From Zea mays (Eukaryota; Streptophyta; Magnoliopsida; Poales; Poaceae): a stretch of DNA of 64,000 bases. The translations under genes and the position numbers were made by a program. This document shows, one piece after another, positions 32,581-45,026 of the stretch; within the stretch, counting starts at the first letter, position 1, and every line of letters starts with the position of its first letter. Where the stretch lies: contig NC_050099.1 of NCBI RefSeq assembly GCF_902167145.1, forward strand, positions 16,692,434 through 16,756,433. The letters are read 5' to 3'. A model generated the notes under the pieces. It was not told the DNA's origin. It saw only the letters and a list, made by a program, of their open reading frames with translations, and did no database searches.

Positions 32581-35500
32581 TCTGCAAGTGCCCATTTGAT
32601 GATTGAGTTCACCCGTTTGGCTAAAAATGCTTAGTTAGCACTTAGCGGGCATAGGCTCGTAATGGCTAAACATAGACTAACATGTGTTCCATGATTAAGG
32701 TGCTTGCTTGCTGTAGTTGATTGTGATAGATGAGTCCGTCGACTTGGATGCATCGGTCCTCTGTTAAACTTGTTTGTGATGCTTTTGTGTGATTAATAGA
32801 ACTAATGCAAAGTCGTAGCAATTAAATAAATGCGTGTACCTGTGATATCGTATTTGTGTTGCGTAAATAAATAAGATATGGTCGTCTTGTTAATGGTGTT
32901 AATGATGAACGCTGATAACGTACGAATAGCTAGCGCTTGTGTATAGTCGTTGCGGTGTCTTACTACTTGGTGTTTAGTTCGCTACCGTGTATTATATATC
33001 TTGTGATAACTTTTCATTATATTCATACATATGCATCTTGCATCTCATTTAGGACCGAGAGATGGTGATCGTGCACGTGATATGGTGCCAACCACAAGAT
33101 GCCGTGGTGGACGACCTGAAGGATGGACATAACCAGTGGATGCTCGCCAAGCGAGTACCCCCCAGCAGACACTATCTAAGTGTTAAAATAAAGGCAAGCC
33201 CCGGTTTTATGCATAACCAGTTCTATATATTATTTTACTGCACTTAATGATTGTAGGCTTGTATTGTGCACTTAAGTGTAGGAGTTGCCTGAAACCCTAG
33301 TTGCATTACCTCAGGATGTCCTTTGAGATGGATACTAGTATGCTAGGTCGAGTAGCTGCTTTATTAATTAGGGATCTCGGTAGAAGTCGAGTGATTTTTC
33401 TAGCACTCGCGCGAGGTCAGGAATTGGTTGTATCCATTTTTATATCATAATGATGTTGGTCTGTGGACAACGGTCCATGGGGATGCGTTGTCTACGAGAC
33501 GGAAATTGGAATAAGGATTAAGGTGTGGTACCATGTGTCAAGCGTTTGAACGTACTAAACATATGCCGAGAAATATGGTAAATCGGTAAGCCTAGTACCT
33601 GATTGAACCTGGCAGTGGACTTTACCCCTCACGCGACCTGAGACGAGGTCTCCCATTCCGGTTATGGTGGGTACAAGTGCGGTCACTGCACGACGGCCAG
33701 TCGGGGTCAGTGAGGCATTGTACGCCAAGGCGGTGAGCCCTGATCTGCTGACGGGGAATCGATGGGGACGGTTGATATGTGTGGGGACGGAGTGCCTCGC
33801 CATGTCGTGTGTTTAGGTTTACCTTGCAAGGATAAAACTCGATTCGAATCATCTGCTTCTCGCAGCTAATGAGACTGCTTGATCCATGCTGCTACATTGA
33901 GTAATAAGTGGAAATGAGTTGACTGACAAAAATGTTGATTGCTTAAAAATGTTTGATAACATGTATGAGTAGCTAGGTAATCATCTAGTTTAAAAGGATC
34001 ATACTAAAACTTGAAAAGCTAAATCTTGATTTTAGACTCAGCTAGTGCTTTTGGCAAACCAAACCCCTCAGCCAAACAGCTGCATGTCTAGAGGTAGAGG
34101 AGTAGACTCCTCACACCGGGTAAGTCTAGCTGAGTATTAGTATACTCAGCCTTGCTTGTGGCACAATTTTTGCAGGTACTCCTTAGGATGATTTGTTCCT
34201 GGTGTGACTTGGCCTCCATCCCTACCACCGGGATAGATGGTCGAGTGGGTTACTGCTTCCGCAGGAGAGGACCAGGAGGAGTAGCGTGGCCAGGCTTCGC
34301 CATGTCACTCGGTTCTTCTCCGCTAGTTATTTCCGCTGCATTAAAATTTATGGTTATTATTTCTGAAACTCCGATAATGTAATCACTAATGATACTTATT
34401 AAATTTGTGGTATTATGTTTTATTGTATTTCTCTGTGCCTCACCTTCGAGTGAGCTAGTGGTATTCGATCCTGGTAAGTGGCTTTATCGGACTAGATCCG
34501 AGGGACTAACGGGTTATTCCTGTTTAAGTGTGTTGCTGCCCTTAAGGGTGCGACTTGGGCACTTAAGCTGGAATAATTCGGGCGGTTCCGCCACACAAAG
34601 GGCGCAATGTTAATAATGAATTAAGTGGGGTTCAAACAGTGAAGGTTATTGGTTAGTTTTCTAACAATGATGATGGGATCAACCCCTTGTAGATCATTGT
34701 AACCTCTAGAAAACATACCTTAGTTACATGTCATGATGCCGACTCGAGGTCGATTATTGGAAACTCCTTTGATCTTGTGAGAAATGTAAAAATGGTTTGT
34801 AGAATATGTTTCAACAAAGGGGGTCATGGGAAACTCAGTGATCTATCTGTCTAATTGGAAAATGTAATCTATTAATCCATTTACGCTTTTTATGACTAAA
34901 CATCTTCTAGCACCCTTGGTGCCAAGCAAATCTTTATTCAAGATCTTTCGACATTCTAGGTGGCCTTTGTCGTCTTATGGTACCCCCATTATGTTATTAC
35001 TTTATGGATCCTTCAGAGAGGTGTTCATTGTGATGAATCGACTTTGTCGACCTCATGTATAGCTTATCTATACAGATCTATCTTTGTTGTTTATCTTGAA
35101 TGTGTGCAACGTAGATGATCAATCTCAGGCTACTTTGTTTTTAGATTTAACATCAATGCACTTTATGTCAGTTTGGTTGTTGAAGAAAGAAAACAAATGA
35201 TGGTGAAAAGGATCTAACTAATCCAAGTAATCCAATGCACATCATGAAGCTTTTGGTTGTTTATCTTTTTGGCAAAATTTCATTGATGCTAGAGAAGAGG
35301 GCATCAGCCTGAGCTTCTACTGACCTAGTGTATGGTCTATTATGCCTCATGGTGGAAAGGTTGGAACCTAGCAACAAGATCAAAGGCGTCCAAATTTGTA
35401 CTCTTCCTACTAAACCTTAATATGACAAGAAACTCCTAAACCTCTGCCGAGTTCACGTTTAAGGAAATTTTGACCAATTGTCCATCAATTAGCTGTTACT

Positions 35501-36012
35501 AGTTTAGTGTGCATATGTATCAACATATTTGCTACCTTAGTCTTCATCTAATATTTGCTAACCTAATAGCCAGGTGTATTTGGCTCCACCACAATCAAAT
35601 TCTAGAACCTAATAATTGCTAATTGGCTGGATCCAAGTAGACATTTAAATCATAATAATGTGTTGCTAATTTTGGTCAATACAATATTCTTGATAATCAA
35701 AATTGATATGGTGCTTTGGTAGCTAATAAGTGCATATGAGTGCCAGATTAATATGTGATGAATCTATATCATTAAAAACTGATATACAAGGATCAAAATA
35801 GGTATGGCATTTTTATGTACATTTTGTGTACATGCCAAGAAAAACTTTTATTATATAGATTTTATCTAAATAGCATTGTCATTAACATAAACATTGAGTG
35901 GGTAATATATGTTAGATTATATTGCTACTACAAGTAAAAACTAAAGATATGATATCTCTATGTAAAATAGCAGAAATTGATAGATCATGGTTAATTTGTT
36001 ATTGCTCAAGTC

Positions 36013-36019
36013 TTTATAA
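36013..36019 (+). promoter_or_regulatory. Altered TATA box of DEFL copy 4
   Basis: The site reads TTTATAA where other copies have TATATAA. It is still AT-rich and may retain some function. Confidence 0.5.
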
Positions 36020-36137
36020 TAAGAGCCCCACAACAATAGGGAGACTCAATTCTATACGTGCAAAAAACCAGAAAGCATACAAGCGTCATCAAGGCACTAA
36101 GTATCCTCTACTTGAAAAAGGCCATCCCTAGAGCTCC

Positions 36138-36404
36138 GTGGCGTTCTCTAAGAAGATTCTTGTTGTTCTCATTGTTCCAATATTGTTAGCTCTTCTTGCT
36201 TCAACCATGCCAGCAAGCCAAGGCGGTCGTGCCCTCTTAGGAGGGGAACAATGCTCCACGTCTAACAATTGCAATGAGCAGTTGTGTGGAGCAACATGTG
36301 TCGTCTTGGGGGAGAATGCAATTGGTATATGCAAGGTTGTTGGAGGGATCTCCTCCTGCTGTTGTGTCCCAAAATCGTCCACATCCTTCAACATCCAACG
36401 CTAG
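36138..36404 (+). pseudogene. Defensin-like peptide copy 4, start codon lost (GTG)
   Basis: The 88-codon frame and all eight cysteines are intact, but the initiation codon conserved in copies 1, 2, 3 and 5 is GTG here (context CTCCGTGGCG). The next in-frame ATG is residue 24 at 36207, inside the signal peptide, so a protein started there would lack most of the secretion signal. Private changes Ser80 and Arg88 also occur. Together with the altered TATA box this suggests recent loss of function. Inefficient GTG initiation cannot be excluded. Confidence 0.75.
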
Positions 36405-37772
36405 CTGGTTCACAGATTCATCATTGTTCTCATTCAATATTTAGAATGTCAAATTTTGTTAGAAACAATAATATGTATTGTAAGGGACAAGATGTGTGGC
36501 ACAATGTATTACATCCATGCTAGGATGGCAAATAAGTAATGGTTTGTATTTTAAAACAAAATTTAATTTTTAACATGGTATTGCAAACTTTCCATTATGA
36601 TGATATGCTTGAAGATTCCACATCTTGCTTTGTTTTCACCTTCTCATCCCAATTCTTTATGACCCGTGTTAATCGTTTGGATGTGTTTTCCTTCTTGTTG
36701 TTGTGTGTTGCATTGTGGCTACATTTGCTACCCTGACATTATGTAGTCCTCATAAGTAGTATGTTTGTATTGCTCGTATTGGGACTATCAAATTTTTTAG
36801 GCAGCGCCAATATCACCTCTTTGATAGTTAATGTTGCAGAAATTGTGATTTTAGGAGATGCAACTCCTACAAAGGGCGCCGTGTTAATAATGAATTAATT
36901 GGGGTTCAAACAGTGAAGGTTATCGGTTAGTTTTCTAACAATGATGATGGGATCAACCCCTTGTAGATCATTGTAACCTCTAGAAAACATACCTCGGTTA
37001 CACGTCTTGATGTCGACTCGAGGTCGATTATTGGAAACTCCTTTGATCTTGTGGGAAATGTAAAAATGGTTTGTAGAATACATTTCAACAAAGGGGGTCA
37101 TGGGAAACTCAGTGATCTATCTGTCTAATTGGAAAATATAATCTATTAATCCATTTCTCCTTTTTATGACTAAACCTCTTCTAGCACCCTTGGTGCCAGG
37201 CAAATCTTTCTTCAAGATCTTTCGACATTCTAGGTGGCCTTTCTCGTCTTATGGTACCCCCATTATGTTATTACTTTATGGATCCTTCAGAGAGGTGTTC
37301 ATTGCGATGAATCGACTTTGTCGACCTCATGTATAGCTTATCTATACAGATATATCTTTGTTGTTTATCTTGAATGTGTGCAACGTAGATGATCAATCTC
37401 GGGCTACTTTGTTTTTAGATTTAACATCAATGCACTTTATATCAGCTTGGTTGTTGAAGAAAGAAAACAGATGATGGTGAAAAGGATAATCTAACTAATC
37501 CAAGTAATCCAATGCACATCATGAAGCTTTTGGTTGTTTAACTTTTTGGCAAAATTTCATTGATGCTAGAGAAGAAGGCATCGGCCTGAGCTTCTACTGA
37601 CCTAGTGTATGGTCTATTAATTATACCTCATGGTAGAAAGGTTGGAACCTGGCGACAAGATCAAAGGCATCCAAATTTATACTCTTCCTACTAAATCTTA
37701 ATATGACAAGAAACTTCTAAACCTCTGCCGAGTTCACGTTTAAGGAAATTTTGACCAATTGTCCATCAATTA

Positions 37773-40700
37773 TGTAATACCCAACTTGTAATTTGTGGAG
37801 GATAACCTAAAAGGAGAAATGATATTCCTGTGTATATACGTGTGTTACCCATATTTATCATTCCATGAGAATATCACATGAAGACAAATAAATAAATAAC
37901 AAAAGTTACCCAAAAACAAATTATGCATCATGCTGGGATTTTCTTTTGTGTGCACATCATGACAAGATAAAATAACAGTGTGACAAGAAATATAGTGGAA
38001 TTTAAAATCCAAAAGGAATTGTAAAATTTAGAAAAGAGAAGAAAATAAGAATTTTGTGGATAAAAATAAGTAAATAAAAATATATTATTCCTCCACTAGA
38101 ATCTTGAATTTGTATACTTGACTCAAATCTAAATTGGACATTTGAAGTTCTAAACATAGTGTGAAACTCAGAAAAATAAATAATAATGAAAGGAGAATTT
38201 ATCTTTACATTTAAATTATATTTGAGATCCTAAAAATTTTAAACAGGGTTTTGAATTTGAAGTGGATATTTGAGACTTGAAATAGGAAACTTAAATTTAA
38301 ATTGAATTTGGAGCACAAACTTGAAAGGAAATAGGAAAAGAAAATAGAAAAGCCTTGAAATGACTTTGGGCCGGCTTCACGCCACTTCGGCCCACCAAAA
38401 ATCAAACACCCGCTGCGCACTACCTCACGGGCTTCCGCTCACTGGCGGGCGAGACCGATGCGTCAAGCGCATAAACACCGTTGGGCGCGCACGTTACTGT
38501 TGGCTGGGACCCGCGGGTCAGTCGCAGCCACGAGTTACCTTCCCTGTTTTCGCTGAGACCTACAGGTGGGTCCTAGTGGGCGCTCCTGTAGATCTTCTCC
38601 TCCGTGCCGCTTTTGTCGCATGGACTGGCACAACGAGCTGGCGATGGTGGAGGATCCACCCGTACCAGCTCTGCTGCTACCCCACAACGGCCTCACCGAA
38701 ACGCACGGAGTAGCGAGTCGGCCGATTCGTCAATCGCCCCTGGGATCTCGCCGGTCATTCCGCCACCGCCTTGGCTGTTGGATCGACCGAGTCCCTCGCC
38801 GCCAGACTCTGCGAAATCCGCGGCTCAGTCTACAACAACCTGACCGATTCCCTCGCGACCTCGTCTATGCTTGCTTCGCCGAATCGCGTGCCGCCGCCTT
38901 GGATTGGGCGCTTGCCTCTCCCTACACGTACATCCTCTCGGTCGTTGGTCAGTCGTCCGCGCTGGCCATGTTTCTTCCGCTCTTCTTCCCCCAAATCCGC
39001 ACCGAGCTCAACATACCGTGCGCTTCCGATGGAACCACTCCAATCCTCCTTGCCTACTTCTACCGAGCCTATCTATTGACCTCCCCAAGCGCTTCCCCTT
39101 TCCAAGTCATCGTATCTCCAGCCAAACACCACGCGGGTACAGAGAGAGAGTGGAAGCGCCACCGCGCCTGTGACTCGCCTGTGCCTGCTCTCAGCTTTTG
39201 GCGGGGGAAATCACCTACCGGAGCTGCTGGGCGCGCCTCTCCGTGGCGGCAAATCTCAGCGTGGGAGACTTCGGTGAGCCTTTTCTTTTCTGTTCTACTG
39301 CAATCCTAGGATCCGAAAGCGTCTTGTGGCATCCGATTTGTGATTCCAAATCGCCGCCGTTGTCTGGCGACGGCGCCGCCGCGGCTGGCGAGTGCCACCA
39401 TGTCTGGCTAACCGCGGGCGAAGATCCTGGGCGCCGCCGTGTGGAACATCGCCGGTGACTGCCACTCCGGCTGCTCCTACGGTTGCGGCCTGGTGTCGTG
39501 GGATTGAAGACGATCCAGGGACCGTTGGATTCGGAAAGGGCGGGTGAGATTAGAATCCATTGCGCTGGTTCGGCGTAATCGGCTCAGGATCGTCGATCTG
39601 ATAATGGATGGCCTAGATTAGACGGTAGTGGAACGCTTCGTCGTGATCGATGAGAACCGTTGATCTGGCGATGACCGGTAGACAACGTGTTTCGCGCAGA
39701 ATGATCTAGTACGTCCAATCCCGATCGGGCGGTTGCCGTTTGGTAACGGTTCGCGAGTATAGGAATCTAATCCGAGCCCTTGATTTCCAATCGGACGGCC
39801 GTAGTGTCCCCATACCTCTTCGCCATGCTATTTTTCTAAAGAGACCCTACGCTTTACATATATCAACCCGCAGTTCAGTTAACAGTGCTCTGGGTCTTAG
39901 GAAATATTTGCACCGTAGCCCCTGCACTTCTCTGTATTTGAGGCCCAGTCCAGAGAACAGAAAACCAGAGAAAAATAAATTAGAAATATATTTCTAGTGC
40001 AAAAATAATTGCTAGAATTTGTATAATCCATAGAAAATTCATGTTAGCTCCAAATTGAGCCATTCCACTTTCTAAATTTTTGTAATTTAATTCTCTATCA
40101 CCTAGAGCCTCTGTTTTGTCATGAAAACAGTAAGAAATTTAATTCCTCACTTAATCCTATTTTAAACCCATAAAATCTTTGAAAATCCATAACTTAAAAT
40201 CTATAACTCCAAAAATTACGATTCCTGTTCCTAGGATTTTATTTTAATGTGTAGATTATTACTGTGTATTTTTTATATATGTTTGGTGTAATGTTAATTT
40301 CTCTATATGCACTGTTCTTGTTTGTATTGTGGCGAGTAGAAGAGCCCGTTGCTGAGGATACTGGTGAGCAGCAGGTTGAAGTAGCTGAGCAGGAGCTCAT
40401 TGAAGGCAAGTTGTGCCCTTGACCACATTTTACCCAATAATATTCTTTAATATCATTTATCCATGCATAGGTTAATTTTGATGGGACCCAATAGGTCACC
40501 CTAGATTGTTTATCTCATTACCTTGTATACCCCTGAATCACTTGGGTAGTTTGCTATTGCTTTACATGGTTTTGGGATAATCATTTATTACCTCTATGTT
40601 CCAATTCTTTTTGTTATTCTATTTATGTTCATGTTGAGATCATTAATGTTAATTGGAACATAGAGCTTAACTTGAGAACCACGTGCCACCACAAGGGTTT

Positions 40701-41619
40701 AATGGGACGCCCTTGGCTGACTAATTAGGAAAGCTAGTGGAAGACTACCTTACCCGAAAGGGGCAAGGGCAGTAGGGGAGTGGTCAGTGTAGGGAGGTCC
40801 TTGGTTGATTTTGCTGCGATGGCGGTCAGCCAAGAACCCTGCATTGGAACTTCCTATAAACTGTAGCGGGTTTTTGGAAGCTAGTGGAACTTTGTAAAGG
40901 CCTCGTAGTGTTGCCCTGCCGCGCTTCCTAGGTAGAGGTGTATGGGATTCGCGACCCCTTGGCAGATGGGTAACATGACTTGTGGGTAAAGGGTACAACC
41001 TCTGCAGAGTGTAAAACTGGTATACTAGCCGAGCTCACGGTCATGAGCAGCTCAGGACTCTCTGATGTTTAAATTATGGAACTTAAATTCAATTTTGTCA
41101 TTTGCATATGCATGGGTTTGTTATTAATTTTGTTCTATTACTTTATTTAAGGTTTGGTATTTACTTACACTTAGTAATTGCTAATAAAATTTTGACCAAC
41201 TACTTAAAAGCAATGCTCAGCTTTAACCATTCTCTTTGATAAGCCTTACACTCCATGAGCTCCCACCTTTGGTGAGTTCATGTCACATTATTCCCCACGA
41301 CTTGTTGAGCGATGAACGTGTGTGAGCTCACTCTTGCTGTCTCACACCCCCCCACAGGAGAAGAGCAGGTGGTTTAGGAGGAGCCACAAGGCGAGGAGTA
41401 TGATCTGATCTAGGTGGCGTTTCTCAGTTGACATTGGCGCCGACGATCCTTAGTTTGTTTTATGTTTATTCTTTTATTTTGTATTAAGTCTTCCGCTATG
41501 TAATAAATACTCTGATGTTTTATGACATTTATCTCTATACACTCTGTTATTATATATGTTGTCTTCTTGGCGCATGTATGAGATGCACCTGGCTTTGTTC
41601 CTTAAAGCCGGGTGTGACA
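37773..41619 (+). repeat. 5' LTR (3,847 bp) of the chromovirus
   Basis: Runs from TGTAATACCC to GGGTGTGACA. AT-rich first third, GC-rich gene-like stretch (about 38360-39560), then AT-rich remainder. Differs from the 3' LTR at scattered single bases only. Confidence 0.92.
38360..39560 (+). other. GC-rich, ORF-bearing part of the chromovirus LTR
   Basis: This stretch, repeated at 45614-46810 in the 3' LTR, holds overlapping frames including one of 247 codons (38566-39309). That frame opens at GTG, not ATG; the first in-frame ATG is about residue 19. No domain is recognised. The sharp composition change could reflect a captured gene fragment or simply the transcribed leader of a long LTR. Confidence 0.35.
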
Positions 41620-41623
41620 GAAG

Positions 41624-41634
41624 TGGTATCAGAG
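41624..41634 (+). other. Primer-binding site of the chromovirus
   Basis: TGGTATCAGAG four bases after the 5' LTR matches the usual initiator-methionine tRNA primer site. Confidence 0.8.
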
Positions 41635-42315
41635 GAAATGTTGACTGTAGGACGAAACCTAGATAGAAATGGACAAAACCCCTACCTACTTACCTTACTC
41701 TGACTCATTCTATACTTATCTCATCTTGATCTTGTCTCACCTTCTGCTAATCTACTCTGGTTAATCTTATCTTTCTACTCTAAGACAAGATGGATTTCAC
41801 ACCCTGGAATCCTGCCACTATGATCTTCTTAAGAGATAGGGAACCTAAGATGAAATTAAAACTACTTTCTTTAAAAATGTTGTTTGATTGTTCTGATGAT
41901 CAATGCCTGATTTGCTTCTTTGATTGATTGAAACATTATAGTTGGGCATCTTAGCATGTACCACCATAAGGTAATGTATTAGCTTTAGTAGATAACACAC
42001 AAATCTACTTAGCTAATAAATCCCCCACAGTAACATTTCTCGTAATTACTCACCTTGTCTACAGTTCTTCCTTTCTTACCCTGCGTTTCCAACCCAGATG
42101 GGCTACCCCTATAGTGTTAGAAGAGAGCACTATAGACGTGATCCTTGGTATGTCATGGTTAAGAAAGGCAAAGGCAGTTTATACACTGTGCTAAAGGAAC
42201 CATATAACTCACCAGTTCCAAAGGAGAAAGATTTGAAGCTGGAATTGCAGTAACTACCGCAACCAGACTAGCAACATTCTTAGTAGATGGGAAGTTTGTT
42301 GGTGACCACATCCAT
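41635..42315 (+). pseudogene. Remnant interior of chromovirus, gag absent
   Basis: Only about 680 bp separate the PBS from the RT frame, where a complete element has about 1.5 kb of gag plus protease. A short ATG-started piece at 41790 and protease-like text near 42130-42310 (DVILGMSWL-type segment with breaks) remain. No capsid or zinc-knuckle motif is seen. Confidence 0.55.
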
Positions 42316-43176
42316 GTGGTTAAGGATTTTCCGGATGTCTTTCCAGATGAGTTACCAGGAATGCCACTAGATAGAGAAGTTGAGTTTGTTATTGATCGTT
42401 TACCTGGAACCGCCCCTATTTCTAAACGGTCATATAGGATGTCCGTAGAGGAGTTGAAGGAACTTAAGAAGCAGTTAACTGAGTTACAAGAGGCTGGGTA
42501 CATTCGTCCGAGTTCCTCACCTTGGGGAGCACCGGTTTTGTTTGTACAGAAGAAGGATGGATCGCAGCGGATGTGTGTGGACTATAGATCTCTCAACGAT
42601 GTTACTGTGAAGAACAAGTATCCGTTGCCCCGTATTGAGGATTTATTTGACCAGATGAGAGGTGCCAGAGTATTCTTGAAGATTGACCTCCGATCGGGTT
42701 ACCATCAGATGAGGATTAGACCATCGGATATTCCCAAGACGGATTTCTCGACTCGATATGGACTATATGAGTTTACCGTTATGTCGTTTGGATTAACCAA
42801 TGCACCAGCTTATTTTATGAATTTGATGAACAAGGTGTTTATGGAGTATTTGGACAGATTTGTCGTGGTATTCATCGACGATATTCTCATTTATTCTCAG
42901 AGTGATAACGATCATGAGGAACATCTAAGTTTGGTGCTACAGAAGATACGAGATAATCAACTCCACGCCAAGTACAGTAAATGCGAGTTCTGGAATTGAC
43001 GAGGTGTCATTCCTTGGATATATCATTTCTAATGGAGGGATTACAGTGGATCCTGCTAAAGTCAAGGAGATAGTGGCGTGGAGCATACCCACTACCGTCA
43101 CTGTGGTTCGGAGTTTCTTGGGGCTTGCAGGATACTATCGGAGATTTATTGAAAGATTTTCTAAGATTGCTAAGCC
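42316..43176 (+). pseudogene. Chromovirus reverse transcriptase
   Basis: A 227-codon frame (42316-42999) starts upstream of RT with [12 protein letters not shown] and covers the palm motifs [21 protein letters not shown] and the catalytic FIDDILIYS (42871-42897). The frame breaks at a TGA near 42997, one base out of phase, and resumes with the FLGYIIS and ALYYRRFI-like thumb segment to about 43176, where another one-base loss occurs. Both aspartates of the catalytic pair are intact. Confidence 0.85.
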
Positions 43177-44208
43177 ATGACCTCGCTTCTGGAGAAGGGA
43201 AGAGAGTTTAACTGGGACGAGAAGTGCCAAAATAGCTTTGATCAATTAAAGACAAGATTGATGTCGCCACTAGTGTTGGTTATGCCAGATCTACAGAAAG
43301 GATTTGACATTTATTGTGATGCATGTGGCAAAGGCTTGGGATGTGTGCTCATGCAAGAGGGGCATGTGATTGCCTATGCTTCTCGTCAGTTACGGAAACA
43401 TGACTTGAACTACCCCACGCATGACTTGGAATTGACAGCCGTTGTGCATGCGCTTAAGATTTGGAGACATTATATCATGGAGACCAAGTGCCAAGTGTAC
43501 ACGGATCATAAGAGTCTGAAGTATATATTCACTCAGAAGGATCTCAACCTTAGGCAACGCCGTTGGTTGGAGCTTATTAAGGATTATGATTTGGAAATTC
43601 ACTATCACCCGGGCAAGGCAAATTTGGTTGCAGATGCCTTGAGTCGCAAGGAGCATGTTCATTCAGCTATTGTTACCCAGCTACCTGATGAGATTGTTGA
43701 GGATTTCAGGAGACTTAACCTGGGGATAGTTGCTCATACTGAAGGAGTTACTATTGATGTGGAACCTACTTTGGAGCAAGAGATCCGCAAAGGACAAATG
43801 GGTGATGCTAAAATACAAGAGATTAAGGATCTGATTACTGAAGGTCGAGGTCCAGAATTCATGGAAGATGAGCAAGGCACAATATGGTTTAAGGATCGGA
43901 TATGTGTTCCTGAAATTGAAAGCCTTCGTGAGACTATTTTAAAGGAGGCCCATGACTCGGATTGTTCTATTCATCCCAGGAGTACCAAGATGTATCAGGA
44001 TTTGAAGCAGAGATACTGGTGGTATGGATTGAAGAGAGATGTGGCTGCACATGTGGCTATGTGCGATGTGCGTCAAAGAGTTAAGGCTGAACACCAGAGG
44101 GCAGAGGCCAGCTGGACTACTGCATCCACTGAAGACACCCGAGTGGAAGTGGGAAGAGATTGGTATGGATTTCATTATTGGATTGCCTCGCACCTCGAAA
44201 GGATATGA
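43177..44208 (+). pseudogene. Chromovirus RNase H and integrase N-terminus
   Basis: The frame covers RNase H (CDACGKGLGCVLMQ, DLELTAVVHALKIW, YTDHKSLKYIF, LVADALSRK) followed by the integrase zinc-binding arm (HPRSTKMYQDLKQRYWW). The HHCC motif appears damaged: its first histidine is in HDSDC/HPRST context and the last cysteine pair reads CDVRQR. After about 44100 the translation leaves the integrase frame by frameshift, and the true frame then meets a TGA at about 44216. Confidence 0.8.
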
Positions 44209-44985
44209 TGCGATATGAGTGATTGTGGATAGATTGACTAAAGTAGCTCACTTTATTCCTATAAAGACTACTTATAAAGGCTCTCAGCTGGCAGAGTATA
44301 TATGGCTCGGATTGTGTCTCTACACGGTGTACCGAAGAAGATCATTTCGGATAGAGGATCACAGTTTACCTCCAGATTTTGGAAGGGTTTTCATGAGAAT
44401 ATGGATACGAAGTTGAATTTTAGTTCGGCCTACCATCCTCAGACTGATGGACAAACTGAAAGGACTAATCAAGTTTTGGAAGACATGTTGAGAGCTTGTA
44501 CCCTTCAGCATGGTAGTAGTTGGGACAAGAGTCTACCTTATGCTGAGTTCTCATATAATAATAATTACCAGGCCAGTCTAAAGGTGTCACCACTTCGTGG
44601 AATGAGGAGATTCAAGGTTAAGGGCAAATTGTCTCCTCACTTTATTGGACCATTCATGATCTTTAGGCGAGTTGGTGAGATGACATACCAACTTGAGCTA
44701 CCTGCTAGTCTATCGGATGTGCATAATGTGTTCCACGTATCTCAACTTAAGAAGTGTCTTCGTGTCCCTAAGGAACAGTTACCAATGGAAGAGCTTAGTG
44801 TCCAGGGAGATTTGACTTACACGGAGTAGCCTATCAAGATTCTTGACACTTTCACTCGAGTTACAAGAAATAAGGTGATAAAGATGTGTAAAGTGCAATG
44901 GAGTCACCATGGAGAAGGTGAAGCAACATGGGAAAGAGAAGAAGAGCTTCGCATAGATTTTTCCCATCTTTTCCCTCGTTCTTCT
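44209..44985 (+). pseudogene. Chromovirus integrase core and C-terminus, internally deleted
   Basis: The frame at 44302-44829 has the SDRGSQFTSRFW catalytic segment and the glutamate region TERTNQVLED. Just after SYNNNYQASLKVSP it jumps directly to the C-terminal GMRRFKVKGKLSPHFIGPF segment, so the intervening 100 or so residues are missing, probably by deletion at a short repeated LK(V/M)SP-coding sequence. A TAG (44827-44829) separates off a tail with the VQWSHHGEGEATWE segment, which resembles a chromodomain-type C-terminus. Confidence 0.75.
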
Positions 44986-45007
44986 TAAATCTCGAGGACG
45001 AGATTCT

Positions 45008-45026
45008 TTTTAAGGGGGGTAGGATT
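45008..45026 (+). other. Polypurine tract of the chromovirus
   Basis: TTTTAAGGGGGGTAGGATT directly precedes the 3' LTR start at 45027. Confidence 0.75.

Larger units (their letters stand above)
28285..34595 (+). mobile_element. 6,311-bp insertion: probable solo long LTR (chromovirus type)
   Basis: The insertion begins TGTGACACCCC and ends GGTTCCGCCACA, so it has TG/CA ends. It is flanked by a direct 5-bp duplication CAAAG (28280-28284 and 34596-34600). The uninterrupted site exists in the other units (CTACAAAGGGCGC). It has no PBS, gag or pol domain and I see no internal LTR copy. A TATA box (29039-29046) precedes a GC-rich transcribed-looking stretch (29050-29950). These properties fit a solo LTR left after LTR-LTR recombination of a long-LTR Tekay/Del-like element. 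A non-autonomous element is the alternative. Confidence 0.7.
26427..35020. repeat. Array unit 3, split by a 6.3-kb insertion
   Basis: Unit sequence lies at 26427-28284 and resumes at 34601-35020. Removing the insertion and one 5-bp duplication leaves about 2,278 bp, matching the period. The remaining flank is noncoding. Confidence 0.9.
35021..37294. repeat. Array unit 4 (2,274 bp)
   Basis: Complete unit. The promoter and start codon of its gene are altered; the flanks are noncoding. Confidence 0.9.

Noticed and set aside
28285..34595. DNA transposon interpretation of the 6.3-kb insertion
   Set aside because: The ends share only TGTG in inverted orientation and then diverge. The 5-bp duplication with TG/CA ends and a TATA-led leader favour an LTR.
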